DNA of 64,000 bases from Pseudonocardia kunmingensis. GTDB taxonomy: Bacteria > Actinomycetota > Actinomycetes > Mycobacteriales > Pseudonocardiaceae. The DNA lies in the NCBI RefSeq assembly GCF_006716445.1, contig NZ_VFPA01000001.1, positions 1,612,001 through 1,676,000 on the forward strand, given 5' to 3'. Made by a program: the position numbers and the translations under genes. Shown here one piece after another: positions 17,165 through 26,382 of this stretch; position 1 is the stretch's first letter, and each line of letters opens with the position of its first letter. The notes beneath the pieces were generated by a model. It was not told where the DNA came from and made no database searches. It saw only the letters and a list, made by a program, of their open reading frames with translations.

Positions 17165-17188
17165 CCCCCAGCCGTCCGTGGTGTGCAT
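17165..17188. repeat. dispersed repeat with GTGGTGTGCAT core, copy C
   Basis: Matches 12794-12817 at 22 of 24 positions and lies 40 nt beyond the 3' end of the flippase gene. A looser copy is at about 16575-16606. No mobile-element gene adjoins any copy. Confidence 0.5.
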
Positions 17189-17229
17189 TCGCAACTCGAG
17201 CCCGCGCATTTTTGCGGCGGTGGGCGATA

Positions 17230-18498
17230 TCACGTACGAGAGGCACGCTGCTCTGAGCTATCGCGTAACGATCGCCGCGGCGGCCAGCGGCGGAACCGCC
17301 GCCGCTCGGGCGCCGAGCACAAACCCACGGCCTGCATAACCGCAGCCGTCGTCCACGCAAGTAGCGACACGGTCGCGACCGAAATCGGCGAGATGTTGAT
17401 TCCGACCACTGGCAACCCAGCAAACCCGGACACCATCACGGCCAGGGCAGCCACATTCGCAATGATCAACCATCGTGTCGCCCCTCGAACCAACAACAGT
17501 GCACCAGCTATAGCCGACCCACAAAACATGAATACCGTCATAGCCACCGTCGCCGTCAGCACCGCAGGGAACTTGTACTCGGGCCACACAGTAGAGCCAT
17601 GCCTGACAAGCAGCATGGATAAAACCCCAAGAACGGCGGAGGCCACGAGGATGACACCGCAACCGAGGACCCGCACCCGGCCACGATCACCCCGGTTCTC
17701 TGCGGCCTGCAGGAGCGAAAGCGCCGGGAACACAACGTAGGTGACACCAAGCATCGGGCGGTACACGGCTTGGTACATCCCAGCCTCGGCGAGGCCGAGG
17801 GTTGAGGCGATCAAGTAGGTATCTGCCCAGCTCAACAGGAAGGCGCACAACGAGACGACGACTCCCGGGGCCCACCACGAACAGTTCGCCCACAGTGAAC
17901 GCCAACCCGCTTGCGGGCGCACCCATCGCACACGGGTGACAGCCATCGCCGACACGAGACCGGCAACGACGACGCCCAGCCCGGAACCAGTCAGCGTCCC
18001 CGCCAACTGCCCCATCTTTGGTGAGTTCTGCCAGGAGAACGCCAGGCGCATTGCACGTGATCCTGCGCCCGCGTGGATCGCCTCGTTCGCTGCCATCTTA
18101 CCGTTCATCAATAGCGCGCCAGCTATAGCCGCCACGGCGAGCGCGCCGACCACGTCCGCTCTAGAGCCCGTGAGAACCCCGATCAGCACGATAGCCACCG
18201 CCAGTACTAAGCCGACCGTATAGGCGATCGCCAGACCACTGCTGCGCAGATCCTGCCGCGCCGCGCCGGGCAGATCAGCTCGCATCGCAGCGTTGCCGTG
18301 TCCAACATCCCCGAACTGCAGCATCGCCTGAGTCACCGAGAAGGCGAGCAGTGCGATGCTGAACTGCACGGGATCGAGCAGCTGCGGCATCATCAGAAGC
18401 TGTGCGACCGCCAAGGCAGCCCCGGCCAAGGTGAATAGCAGATACCACGGAGAGCCGCGAAGCGATGCGCGCACGTCGGCCCACGCCCCACTTGTCAC
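17230..18498 (-). CDS. polysaccharide flippase (Wzx/MATE-like)
   Basis: Integral membrane protein of 422 residues with about 12 hydrophobic segments, e.g. YLLFTLAGAALAVAQLLMM and VVVSLCAFLLSWADTYLIAS. The latter, with FPALSLLQAAENRGDR, resembles the oligosaccharide flippase fold that moves undecaprenyl-linked repeat units across the membrane. Start GTG 18498 overlaps the stop of the polymerase gene by 4 nt (GTGA). The basic C-terminal tail (ERRRFRRWPPRRSLR) is probably cytosolic. Composition is less GC-rich than the chromosome flanks. Confidence 0.75.
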   Translation of the reverse strand: MTSGAWADVRASLRGSPWYLLFTLAGAALAVAQLLMMPQLLDPVQFSIALLAFSVTQAMLQFGDVGHGNAAMRADLPGAARQDLRSSGLAIAYTVGLVLAVAIVLIGVLTGSRADVVGALAVAAIAGALLMNGKMAANEAIHAGAGSRAMRLAFSWQNSPKMGQLAGTLTGSGLGVVVAGLVSAMAVTRVRWVRPQAGWRSLWANCSWWAPGVVVSLCAFLLSWADTYLIASTLGLAEAGMYQAVYRPMLGVTYVVFPALSLLQAAENRGDRGRVRVLGCGVILVASAVLGVLSMLLVRHGSTVWPEYKFPAVLTATVAMTVFMFCGSAIAGALLLVRGATRWLIIANVAALAVMVSGFAGLPVVGINISPISVATVSLLAWTTAAVMQAVGLCSAPERRRFRRWPPRRSLRDSSEQRASRT

Positions 18499-19826
18499 GC
18501 GTAACCCCTGGTCCGCGCGGATGCGTCGCGCTGCCCGACCAACAGCAGCCCCATGAGGAAGGCCAGGCAGTAGAACGACGACTTACTCGCGAAACCGCTC
18601 ACTGTTATCGTGCTGGCGGTCAGCACGATAACCAGCGCCAGGAGCATGCTGGCTCGAGCACGGACAGGCTCGGGTTCGCTGCGCACCCAGCACCGCATCG
18701 CCGTCCAGGCGGCCACGACGAGCAGCAACACGTACAGGCTGAGACCCAGCACTCCAGACTTTGTTAGGTAGTAAAGGTAGCCGTTGTGCAGAATCGGCGC
18801 CTCCCGCCTCGTGAACGTCGCAGTCGACGACGCGGTGTCAGCGACCAGATACACCGAACTTCCCCACCCGGCACCGATGATCTTCTCGACCACGCCTGCA
18901 TCCCGGAACTGCGCCAGCGCGCGGCTTGATTCGTAGGCCCGGTAGTTCTGAGTGACCTGATTGCGCGAGGCCGCGACCAGATCGGAGTCCAGTTCGGACC
19001 AGCTATTTTCTATCTTGAGCACGTAGTTCGCCACGGCGGGCTCGATGTGCGTGCGCAGCGGGACTGCCACCGCAATCGTAATCAGAAGTGCGACGGTCAG
19101 ACCGACACCGAGTCCCGAGCGCACCCCCCCTCCCCGATGTGACCTTGTCCGGAACAGCATCCTTTCCGTCGCCGCAACAAGCACGAAGATGGCTGAGTCG
19201 AGGACCAGCCCGCGAGACAGGCTTGTGATGATCGACAGGACGATGACTGCATTCGCCCCGACAACTAGCCAGTGCGGGACGCGGGCGACAACGCGGTATC
19301 CCAGTCGGGCCAGGAGGTATGCCGAAGCCAACGCGAGTACCTCCAGCACGGCACCGCGACCCGCCGCATCGCGCAGCTCCTCGGCGGTGCCGAAGGCGAA
19401 GCCACCGGCCCCGACCCGGATCAGGTGCACGACGGCGAGACACAGGCCGCCCGCGTAAAGCGTCCGCAGGCCCGCGACCAAAAGCCGTTCGGTTGATCCG
19501 AGCACCTGACCCAGGATCATGAACGCAGCGGTGGCCCCTAGGATCATCAGGTCGCGCACGTAGTCCCGCATCGTGAACAAGTCGGGCTGGCCCCACAGCG
19601 GCAGCGTCCCGGCGACTGCGAGTACCGGGAAGACTAGCGCTATGCCCGGCCGACATCGCCAGACGAGCGTCCGGGCCGTCACCACGGCGGCGACCAGCGC
19701 GGCCACACTGATCAACATGCTGATCTCTGGCGGCGCCAACTCGGCCGCGACGACACCAGCGAACACGAGCACGCAGAGGGCCGTCGGCCGACGGTCGGTA
19801 TCGGTACCGGCCCCAGCGCTAGGCAC
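18495..19826 (-). CDS. O-antigen ligase/polymerase-like membrane protein (Wzy-like)
   Basis: About 443 residues, 10-12 hydrophobic segments, with a large extracytoplasmic loop between residues about 260 and 370 (VANYVLKIENSWSELDSDLV ... APILHNGYLYYLTKSGVLGL). The HNGYLYYLTKSG block is the usual signature of the O-antigen ligase/polymerase family, which joins repeat units on the outer face. Start GTG 19826 overlaps the upstream glycosyltransferase stop by 8 nt. It is coupled to the flippase gene by GTGA. Confidence 0.78.
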   Translation of the reverse strand: MPSAGAGTDTDRRPTALCVLVFAGVVAAELAPPEISMLISVAALVAAVVTARTLVWRCRPGIALVFPVLAVAGTLPLWGQPDLFTMRDYVRDLMILGATAAFMILGQVLGSTERLLVAGLRTLYAGGLCLAVVHLIRVGAGGFAFGTAEELRDAAGRGAVLEVLALASAYLLARLGYRVVARVPHWLVVGANAVIVLSIITSLSRGLVLDSAIFVLVAATERMLFRTRSHRGGGVRSGLGVGLTVALLITIAVAVPLRTHIEPAVANYVLKIENSWSELDSDLVAASRNQVTQNYRAYESSRALAQFRDAGVVEKIIGAGWGSSVYLVADTASSTATFTRREAPILHNGYLYYLTKSGVLGLSLYVLLLVVAAWTAMRCWVRSEPEPVRARASMLLALVIVLTASTITVSGFASKSSFYCLAFLMGLLLVGQRDASARTRGYA

Positions 19827-20979
19827 CCGCGTCGTTGGCAGCACGTCGGTAGACCTCGAGGTACTGATCAGCAATCGCCTCAACCGAGAAGCCACGTGCA
19901 CGACGCTGCGCCTCGGTGCCGAGATGCATGCGCAGCGCCTCGTCGCCGGCGAGCCGGGACAGCGTGGCTGCGAGATCCGTGGCGCTGCCGGGCGCAACCA
20001 GCAACCCGGTCTCCTCGTGGTGCACGATCTCCCGTAGGCCGCCGTGCTCCGCCGCCACCACAGGTACCCCGTAGTGCGCGGCCTCCACAGCGACGCGTCC
20101 GAACGGCTCAGGGCGGGTGCTGGGGACCACCACGATGTCAGCCGCTGCGTACACCGGGCCCGGCTCGGGCAAGAATCCGACGAACTGCACCCGCGCCGCA
20201 AACGACGCAGACTCCATTCGATCCCGTAGCGCGTCGACGCGCCATTCCTGTCCAGGCGGCGCGCTGCCAGCGATTAGCAGTCGGAGATGTGGCCACCGCG
20301 CTGCCAGTTTTTCGAAGGCCGACAACAGGACGTCGTGACCTTTCCATTCATTGATGCGCCCCAGGATCGCGACGACGACGTCGTCGGGGCCGAGCCCGAG
20401 CTGGGTCCGTGCCTCACAGCGCCGCGCGAGCTCGTTAGGAACGGACACCTGGTTGGCTACTACGGTACTTTTCATCGCGAGCGTCGGCGCAACTGTCAGC
20501 CAGAACTCGGCGGTGGCGCGGCTGTTGTAGGTCACTGCCTTGCTGCCGAAGCGCAGCGCCGACCCGATGGCTTTCCTCACCGCTGCCGGACGCTCGATAA
20601 TCTCACGCACAGTCCAGACGTGCGGTGCTCGGAGCAGTCCGGCGAGCACTGGCCCTCCGAGCACACCGGTGGTGTTCGAGTGCACCACGTCCGCTCGACC
20701 CAGCCGGGCAGCCAGCCGGAAGGTGTCGACAAGGCGGCCCAGCAGCTTGACCGAAGACCGCACCTGCCGAAGGGTCGATCGGTCCAACTTGGCCGCAGCC
20801 GGTGCAACGATGGTACGCACCCCACTGCCCCTCAGGAGCGGGACCAACGGGCCGTCCGACGGAACCACGACGGCAACTGCCAGTCCGCGGCGTACATACT
20901 CCGCACAGAGTTCTGCCAAGCTCCGATCGGAACCGTAGAGCTCTGCGGAGCTGTGCACAAACAACACACGCTGCACCAT
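19819..20979 (-). CDS. glycosyltransferase, GT4 type
   Basis: Retaining GT-B glycosyltransferase of about 386 residues. The N-terminal domain starts RVLFVHSSAELYGSDRSLAE; the C-terminal donor domain has AILGRINEWKGHDVLLSAFE and the GT4 motif PSTRPEPFGRVAVEAAHYG. It transfers a sugar onto the lipid-linked repeat unit in the cytosol. Start ATG 20979 is preferred; an in-frame GTG at 21000 overlaps the upstream gene's end. Donor and linkage cannot be read from sequence. Confidence 0.86.
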   Translation of the reverse strand: MVQRVLFVHSSAELYGSDRSLAELCAEYVRRGLAVAVVVPSDGPLVPLLRGSGVRTIVAPAAAKLDRSTLRQVRSSVKLLGRLVDTFRLAARLGRADVVHSNTTGVLGGPVLAGLLRAPHVWTVREIIERPAAVRKAIGSALRFGSKAVTYNSRATAEFWLTVAPTLAMKSTVVANQVSVPNELARRCEARTQLGLGPDDVVVAILGRINEWKGHDVLLSAFEKLAARWPHLRLLIAGSAPPGQEWRVDALRDRMESASFAARVQFVGFLPEPGPVYAAADIVVVPSTRPEPFGRVAVEAAHYGVPVVAAEHGGLREIVHHEETGLLVAPGSATDLAATLSRLAGDEALRMHLGTEAQRRARGFSVEAIADQYLEVYRRAANDAGA

Positions 20980-20989
20980 CCTGCCCGCC

Positions 20990-21805
20990 CTAGGACACAC
21001 TGCGGTCCGCGGAGACTGTCCGGTGCACTTGTCTGGTTCGCACAGCGCTCTTCAGCGCCAGCAGGCGAGGGTATACGATTCGCTGACGACGATTTCCATG
21101 GTCAGCCACGAAGCGAAGCTGCCCGTCAATGACGAGCTGCCGACGGGCATCACTGTAACCGCCGTCGTGAACGTATCGCACAAGTGGCGAGAGCACCGCC
21201 CGTAACCCCGCCCGAGCGAGTCTATACATCAGATCCCGCTCCTCGCCGTACATAAAATAGCGCTCGTCGAAGCCGCCCATCCGCAGATAGTCGGCACGGC
21301 GCAATACTGCGAGCGAGAACTCGAAGTAGTCGACGCTGATCAGCGGTTCGCCGTTCGTTAACGCATGCATCGCGCGCCGGTCGTGGGAGCGACGCCTCCA
21401 CACGACGTTGTCCAGTCGGGGGTAGCGGTATGCGTTCGGCCGCGTCTGACCGGCCGAGTCAGTCATCGTTCCACCGACGGCCCCCACCCATGTCACCGAA
21501 TCCAGTATCCGCTGGGCGTCTGCGAGACTGCTCTCCAGCACGACGTCCTGATTGAGTAGAACGATGTGCTCCGCAGTGGCGGCATCCACCCCTCGGTTAC
21601 ACGCCGTGCCGAACCCGAGATTCGATCCGTTCCGAATCAAGCGCACCCCGTGCTGCTCGACTCGAGGCACCGTGTCGTCGGTGCTGGCATTGTCAACTAC
21701 AATTATCTCGACATCCGGAAGATGCCGTTCGACGCTGTCCAGGCATCGTCCTATCAGGCAGCCCGCCTGATAGGTCGGAATAACCACACACAACGAACTA
21801 GACAT
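20990..21805 (-). CDS. glycosyltransferase family 2 (rhamnosyltransferase-like)
   Basis: GT-A protein of about 271 residues. The N-terminus is typical (LCVVIPTYQAGCLIGRCLDS, VDNASTDDTV), followed by the QD-type metal site in VLLNQDVVLE and GGFDERYFMYGEERDLMYRL, characteristic of rhamnosyltransferase-like GT2 enzymes. Start ATG 21805 overlaps the end of the upstream GT gene by 8 nt. It probably adds one sugar of the repeat unit. Confidence 0.86.
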   Translation of the reverse strand: MSSSLCVVIPTYQAGCLIGRCLDSVERHLPDVEIIVVDNASTDDTVPRVEQHGVRLIRNGSNLGFGTACNRGVDAATAEHIVLLNQDVVLESSLADAQRILDSVTWVGAVGGTMTDSAGQTRPNAYRYPRLDNVVWRRRSHDRRAMHALTNGEPLISVDYFEFSLAVLRRADYLRMGGFDERYFMYGEERDLMYRLARAGLRAVLSPLVRYVHDGGYSDARRQLVIDGQLRFVADHGNRRQRIVYPRLLALKSAVRTRQVHRTVSADRSVS

Positions 21806-22937
21806 GAGACCACCGAACTCTCCGACAGTTGGCTTGCACATCGTCAAGTGCTAGCCGGTAGCTCTCCATAACAGAATTCCAGCCATACGTCCGGGCCGCC
21901 CGATCCCGAGCCAGCCGTGCCAATTTCTCCTGCTGCTCGGAATTGTCCATCAGCTGGAAGATGCGGGACGTGATCCCGGCGGCGACCGGCTCGACATATA
22001 GGCCGCACTCGTCCAGGACCTCACGGTTATACACGGTCTCGCGCGCCACGGTGGGTGCACCACAATGCATCGCCTGCACCAGCGCGGGATTCGTCCCACC
22101 CACGCTGTGGCCGTGAAAATACGCCCCCGCGTTGTTCCACAGGGCAAATAGCAGATTGTCGTCGCTCACGTGTCCCAGCCAGCGAATGTCTTGCTGTTCA
22201 CTGGTCAGATCAGTCAGCTCCTGCTCGAAGGCGCCGCCGTACCCAGAGGAACCAACCACGACGACGGGCCAGCGGCGCGAAATCTCCCGGGCCGCCTCAA
22301 GAAACGCGCCAACGCTGTTCTCCGGCACCAGTCTCGCGACCATCAGCACGTAGCCACGCCGCGCAAGGCCTAGAGGCGGCGTGACATCGTCGAGTTGCTC
22401 GCCGCCGTACGGAATGAAGTACCCACTGCGGCCGAAGTCGCGGCTCCACTGCTGCGCAATCGCTGCTGAGTCGAGGATCAGCGCGTCGGCGGCGGCAGCA
22501 GTGCACCGTGCGCCCGCCCGAAAGAGCGCCCGAGCGGCCCGACCCCACTTGTCACGCTCCCACTCGATCCCATCGACGTTCACGAGCGTTGGCACACCCC
22601 GCAGCTTGAGCATCGGCAGGTAGAAGCCGTTGGCGACATTGAGCACGAGCGCGACGTCAGGCTTCCTACGAGCTGCGTCGACCGATGCCGAGAGCCCATA
22701 AGTCAACGTGCTGAGTGACTTGGAATCCATACCCCAGGTCACTGTTGTCTTGACACCAGGATGCGCCTCATCGCGGCGATCGCCGGCGAGCTGCTCACGC
22801 CCATACACCGTCACCCGCCAGCCGTGTTCGGCCAGGTACGGCGCAAGCTTGCGGACGAGCGTCTCGAAACCACCGTAGTAACTAGGGTAACCACGGCTTC
22901 CAATGATGGTGACGCTTGGACTGATCTGTTCGGACAT
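21798..22937 (-). CDS. glycosyltransferase with DUF1972 N-terminus (GT4)
   Basis: About 379 residues. VTIIGSRGYPSYYGGFETLV is the DUF1972 signature seen in rhamnosyl- and related transferases of exopolysaccharide clusters; RGYVLMVARLVPENSVGAFL and HGHSVGGTNPALVQAMHCGA form the GT4 donor site. Start ATG 22937 lies one base after the upstream stop (22939). It is likely an early glycosyltransferase of the repeat unit. Confidence 0.86.
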   Translation of the reverse strand: MSEQISPSVTIIGSRGYPSYYGGFETLVRKLAPYLAEHGWRVTVYGREQLAGDRRDEAHPGVKTTVTWGMDSKSLSTLTYGLSASVDAARRKPDVALVLNVANGFYLPMLKLRGVPTLVNVDGIEWERDKWGRAARALFRAGARCTAAAADALILDSAAIAQQWSRDFGRSGYFIPYGGEQLDDVTPPLGLARRGYVLMVARLVPENSVGAFLEAAREISRRWPVVVVGSSGYGGAFEQELTDLTSEQQDIRWLGHVSDDNLLFALWNNAGAYFHGHSVGGTNPALVQAMHCGAPTVARETVYNREVLDECGLYVEPVAAGITSRIFQLMDNSEQQEKLARLARDRAARTYGWNSVMESYRLALDDVQANCRRVRWSHV

Positions 22938-22938
22938 G

Positions 22939-24318
22939 TCAGTCCGTCCTCGACGAGGCGGCGGCCACGGGCGGCGTGAGAGCGTGCGCTGTACGCGGCC
23001 GACCGAGGCACACATGCCGAATTGCGGCCCGCGCAAGCACCGCCTCGTCGAGCAAGTTCCGAGTATCGATCACCAATGGTTCGCATGCGTCGCGGGCGAC
23101 CCGCCGCCAGTCGAGCAGCCGAAATTCCGACCACTCGGTGAGCACGACAATTGCATTAGCACCGGCTGCCGCGGAGTACGGGTCATCGAGAACGGTGAGC
23201 AACCAGGCCTCACTAATCGCGGCCGCCGTGCGGACCCCGGGATCGTAGGCAGCCAACTCCGCCCCGGCCTGCTTCAACAACGCCGCCACCGCCAGCGCCG
23301 GCGAGTCCCGCAGATCATCCGTGCCAGCCTTGAACGTCAGCCCGAACAGCGCGATCTTCTTCTTCGCCAGCGACCCGTTCCGCTTCCCCGTCACCGCCAG
23401 CCGGATCTTGTCCACCATCCGCTGGAACTGCCGGGTGTTCGTGTCGATCGTCGCCCTCAGCAGCCGGAATTCGAAGTCCGCCGCGTCCGCCACCTGCAGC
23501 AACGCGTGGGTGTCCTTCGGCAGGCACGAGCCGCCCCACCCCGGACCCGGCGACAGGAAGGCCTGGCCGATGCGCTTGTCATAACCCATGCCCTCGGTCA
23601 CGTCCGCCACGTCGGCGTCCAGCCGCTCGCACAGCTCCGCGATCGCGTTGACGTACGACAGCTTCATCGCCAGGAAGCAGTTGGCGGCGTACTTGATCAT
23701 CTCGGCGCTCGCCGCGTCCGTGAGGACCATCGGGGCGCCCAGGCGGGCGTAGAGGGCTGCCACGCGTTCTGCGGCGTCCTGGGAGGTGGATCCGACGACG
23801 ATGCGGTCGGGGTGCAGGAAGTCGTGCACGGCCGAGCCCTCGCGGAGGAACTCCGGGTTGCTCACCACGGCCACGTCCTCGCGTTCCAACAGCTCCGCCG
23901 TGCGGGCGGCCGTGCCGACCGGCACGGTCGACTTGTTCACCACCACGCAGCCCGGCGGGAGCTGCGCCCGCGTCTCCTCCACCACGGCCTCGACGGCGGT
24001 CAGGTCGGCGATGCCGCCCACTCCCATCGGGGTCGGGACGCAGAGGAACATGACCTCGACGGGGTTGCCGTCCGCCTCCAGTTCCTTCAGGGCGGTGCCT
24101 GCGCCGACGACGAACGAGAGCCGGCCGGCGGCCACGCCCTCGCTCACCAGCTCGGCCAGGCCGTCCTCGCGGATGCCGATCTCGCCGGCGCGCAGGCGAT
24201 CGACCTTGTCCTCGTCGACGTCCGCGCAGACCACGCGGTGACCGAGCGACGCGAGGCAGGCGCCGGTCGTCAGGCCGACGTATCCGGTTCCCACCACTGC
24301 GATGCGACGTGCGAACAC
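22939..24318 (-). CDS. ugd: UDP-glucose 6-dehydrogenase
   Basis: Oxidises UDP-glucose to UDP-glucuronate with two NAD+; 459 residues. The Rossmann motif VVGTGYVGLTTGACLA is at the N-terminus; the catalytic Cys265 sits in GPGWGGSCLPKDTHAL; VNKSTVPVGT, NPEFLREGSAV and FGLTFKAGTDDLRDSPAL are all present. It supplies an acidic sugar to the repeat unit. The C-terminal quarter (22939 to about 23300) is visibly less GC-rich than the rest, suggesting a recombination junction inside the gene. Confidence 0.93.
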   Translation of the reverse strand: MFARRIAVVGTGYVGLTTGACLASLGHRVVCADVDEDKVDRLRAGEIGIREDGLAELVSEGVAAGRLSFVVGAGTALKELEADGNPVEVMFLCVPTPMGVGGIADLTAVEAVVEETRAQLPPGCVVVNKSTVPVGTAARTAELLEREDVAVVSNPEFLREGSAVHDFLHPDRIVVGSTSQDAAERVAALYARLGAPMVLTDAASAEMIKYAANCFLAMKLSYVNAIAELCERLDADVADVTEGMGYDKRIGQAFLSPGPGWGGSCLPKDTHALLQVADAADFEFRLLRATIDTNTRQFQRMVDKIRLAVTGKRNGSLAKKKIALFGLTFKAGTDDLRDSPALAVAALLKQAGAELAAYDPGVRTAAAISEAWLLTVLDDPYSAAAGANAIVVLTEWSEFRLLDWRRVARDACEPLVIDTRNLLDEAVLARAAIRHVCLGRPRTAHALTPPVAAASSRTD

Positions 24319-24390
24319 TGGGATGCAGCCTCCTCGGCTACTCGTGGACGGCGCCCTCCCGAGGGGGCCCGCTGCGTTCGTGGGGCCGGG

Positions 24391-26382
24391 CTAGCGGCCG
24401 CGGGCTGTGGGGCTGGGACGCGTGAACGTCCCGTTCGTGCCCGGATGGGGCGAGCGGTGGTGGGTGTTGCGGCGCGGCAGCGGTGGGTGAGCGCTGTCGG
24501 CGTCGTAGGGCTCCTCGAACTCCGGCGGCGCGTGGTGGCCGTTCGTCCCGGACGGCTCGCGGCGGCTGTTCGGGGGCGCAGCGCGGCGGCCACCACGGTT
24601 CTCGGGCGCCACCGGAACGGCACGCCGCCCGTTCGGCTCCGCCTGCTCCTGGTGCCCGTTGGGCGAGGCCACCACGCGGAGCCCGCTCGTCGACGCGGGC
24701 TCGCGATGCCCGTTCGAGGACGTCGGGCCGTGGTGTCCGTTCGTCGGCGCCGCCTCACGGTGCCCGTTCACCGGCGCCGGCTCTCGGTGCCCGTTCACCG
24801 GCGCCGGCTCTCGGTGCCCGTTCACCGGTACCGGCTCTCGGTGCCCGTTCGTCGCGACCGGCTCGCGATGCCCGTTCGTCACTGCCGGTTCGCGGTGCCC
24901 GTTGAGCGGTGCGACCGGGCGGGGCCCGGTGCTCGCGACGGGTGCACGCCGGGCGTTGGTCGGCTCCGGGGCGCGGCGCGGGGTGTCCGCGACCGGTGTC
25001 GGCGGGGCCGCCGGAGTGATCGGCTGGGCGGAGCGGTAGTAGGAGTTGTACTGCGCGTACGCGCGGGGGCCGGAGTTCGGCACCATCGTGAACACGGTGC
25101 CCAGCAGCGGCGCGGAGACGGCCTCCAAAGCCTGGACGGCGGTCTCCACCTGGAAGCGGGTGGTCTGCTTGAAGCGGCAGGCGAGGATCGCGCCGTCGGT
25201 CGCGGGAGCGACGGCGGCGGCGTCGGTGACGGGCAGCAGCGGCGGCGTGTCGATCAGGATCACGTCGTAGTGCTCCCGCAGCTCTCGCAGCATCTCCTCC
25301 ATGTGCCGGGAGGCGAGCAGCTCGCTGGGGTTGGGCGGCAGCGGCCCGCTGGCGAGCACGTCGAACATGCCCCCGCCCCACGGCTGGATCACCTGTTCCG
25401 CGGCCGCACGGCCGGACAGCACGCTCGTGAGGCCTGCCGTGCGCTCGAGGCCCAGCAGGTCGGCGGCCTTCGGGCGGCGGAGGTCGGCTTCGATCAGCAG
25501 GATCCGGCTGCCGGCCGACGCCAGCGCGATAGCCAGGTTGACGATCGTGGTGGTCTTGCCCTCGCTCGGCATCGCGCTGGTGACCACGAGGACCTTGTTC
25601 GGGTTGTCGACATCGACGAACTGCAGGTTCGTCCGCAGCTGCCGGAACGCCTCCGCCCGCGGCGACTGCGGGTCCTCGTGCACCGTGAGCGGGCGCTTGG
25701 GCACCTGCGCGTCGTGCGCGATCGTGCCCAGGTTCGGCGCGCCGGCGGCGTCGCGCAGCATCTCCGGCGACTTCACCGACGTGTCCAGGGCGTTGCGGGC
25801 CAGCGCCCCGCCGACCCCGACGGCCAGGCCCGCGAGCAGGCCGAGTGCGAGCGTCACCGGCAGGCCGGTGGACGACGGCGTGCTCGGCGGCGCCGCCGGC
25901 TGCACCACCCGGACGGCGACGGCCTGCGGCGCGGCCGGGTCGACCGGGCGCTCCAGCTCGTCGACCAGGCCGGTGAAGACCTCGCCGACGGTGTTGGCCA
26001 GCTCGGCGGCGCGGGCCGGGTCGGCGTCGACGACGGCGACGTCGATCAGCACGGAGTCCAGCGCGCTCGTGGCCGTGATCTGCTTCGACAGCGCCTCGGG
26101 CGACTCGGTGAGCTGCAGCTGCTGGGCCACCTCCTCGCTCACGCGCAGGCTGGTGACCAGCTCGACGTAGGACGTGACGCGCTGCTGCGACAGCTGCGCG
26201 CCCTGGTACGCGGCGCTGGCCGAGTCGCCGCCCTGCGACGACACGTACATCGTGAGGCGCGCGGTGTACTCGGGCGGGCGCACGAAGAACGCGGCGGCGG
26301 CGCCGGCGAGGCCGAGCACCACGGCGAGCAGCACGACGAGCCACTGCTCGCGGAGCACCCGCAAGTAGTCCTGGATCGTCAC
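24391..26382 (-). CDS. Wzz/BY-kinase chain-length regulator with 9-residue repeat tail
   Basis: Membrane tyrosine autokinase of about 663 residues controlling polysaccharide polymerisation. TM1 is about 14-34, the Wzz periplasmic part 40-170, TM2 about 175-195. The kinase has Walker A (SAMPSEGKTTT, 269-279), Walker A' (LLIEADLRRPKAADLLGL, 295-312) and Walker B (VILIDTPPLLP, 374-384). A Tyr cluster (AYAQYNSYYRS, 441-451) follows, then an unusual tail of about ten 9-residue NGHREPxxx repeats (494-586) without Tyr. Start GTG 26382 overlaps the LCP gene stop by 4 nt. The partner phosphatase is probably 30016-30648. Confidence 0.9.
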   Translation of the reverse strand: MTIQDYLRVLREQWLVVLLAVVLGLAGAAAAFFVRPPEYTARLTMYVSSQGGDSASAAYQGAQLSQQRVTSYVELVTSLRVSEEVAQQLQLTESPEALSKQITATSALDSVLIDVAVVDADPARAAELANTVGEVFTGLVDELERPVDPAAPQAVAVRVVQPAAPPSTPSSTGLPVTLALGLLAGLAVGVGGALARNALDTSVKSPEMLRDAAGAPNLGTIAHDAQVPKRPLTVHEDPQSPRAEAFRQLRTNLQFVDVDNPNKVLVVTSAMPSEGKTTTIVNLAIALASAGSRILLIEADLRRPKAADLLGLERTAGLTSVLSGRAAAEQVIQPWGGGMFDVLASGPLPPNPSELLASRHMEEMLRELREHYDVILIDTPPLLPVTDAAAVAPATDGAILACRFKQTTRFQVETAVQALEAVSAPLLGTVFTMVPNSGPRAYAQYNSYYRSAQPITPAAPPTPVADTPRRAPEPTNARRAPVASTGPRPVAPLNGHREPAVTNGHREPVATNGHREPVPVNGHREPAPVNGHREPAPVNGHREAAPTNGHHGPTSSNGHREPASTSGLRVVASPNGHQEQAEPNGRRAVPVAPENRGGRRAAPPNSRREPSGTNGHHAPPEFEEPYDADSAHPPLPRRNTHHRSPHPGTNGTFTRPSPTARGR
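24625..24903 (-). repeat. 27-bp in-frame tandem repeats encoding NGHREPxxx
   Basis: About ten 27-bp units encode NGHREP plus three variable residues (AVT, VAT, VPV, APV, APV, then more diverged AAPT, HGPTSS, ASTSG forms). Central units are nearly identical at the DNA level; outer ones are degraded, as in an array that expands and contracts by slippage. All lie in the C-terminal tail of the BY-kinase. Confidence 0.85.

Larger units (their letters stand above)
16341..17229. other. 889-nt stretch without a recognisable gene
   Basis: No frame here has a recognisable domain or a convincing start. It contains a terminator-like inverted repeat at 16806-16846 and two copies of the dispersed GTGGTGTGCAT repeat (about 16575-16606 and 17165-17188). 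Base composition is less GC-rich than the flanks, as in the adjoining polysaccharide genes. It looks like degraded or recombined DNA at the edge of the polysaccharide cluster. Confidence 0.6.

Noticed and set aside
24625..24903. Regular repeats that could suggest a CRISPR array
   Set aside because: The repeats are contiguous 27-bp units in frame with a kinase gene, without spacers, and no cas genes are present.
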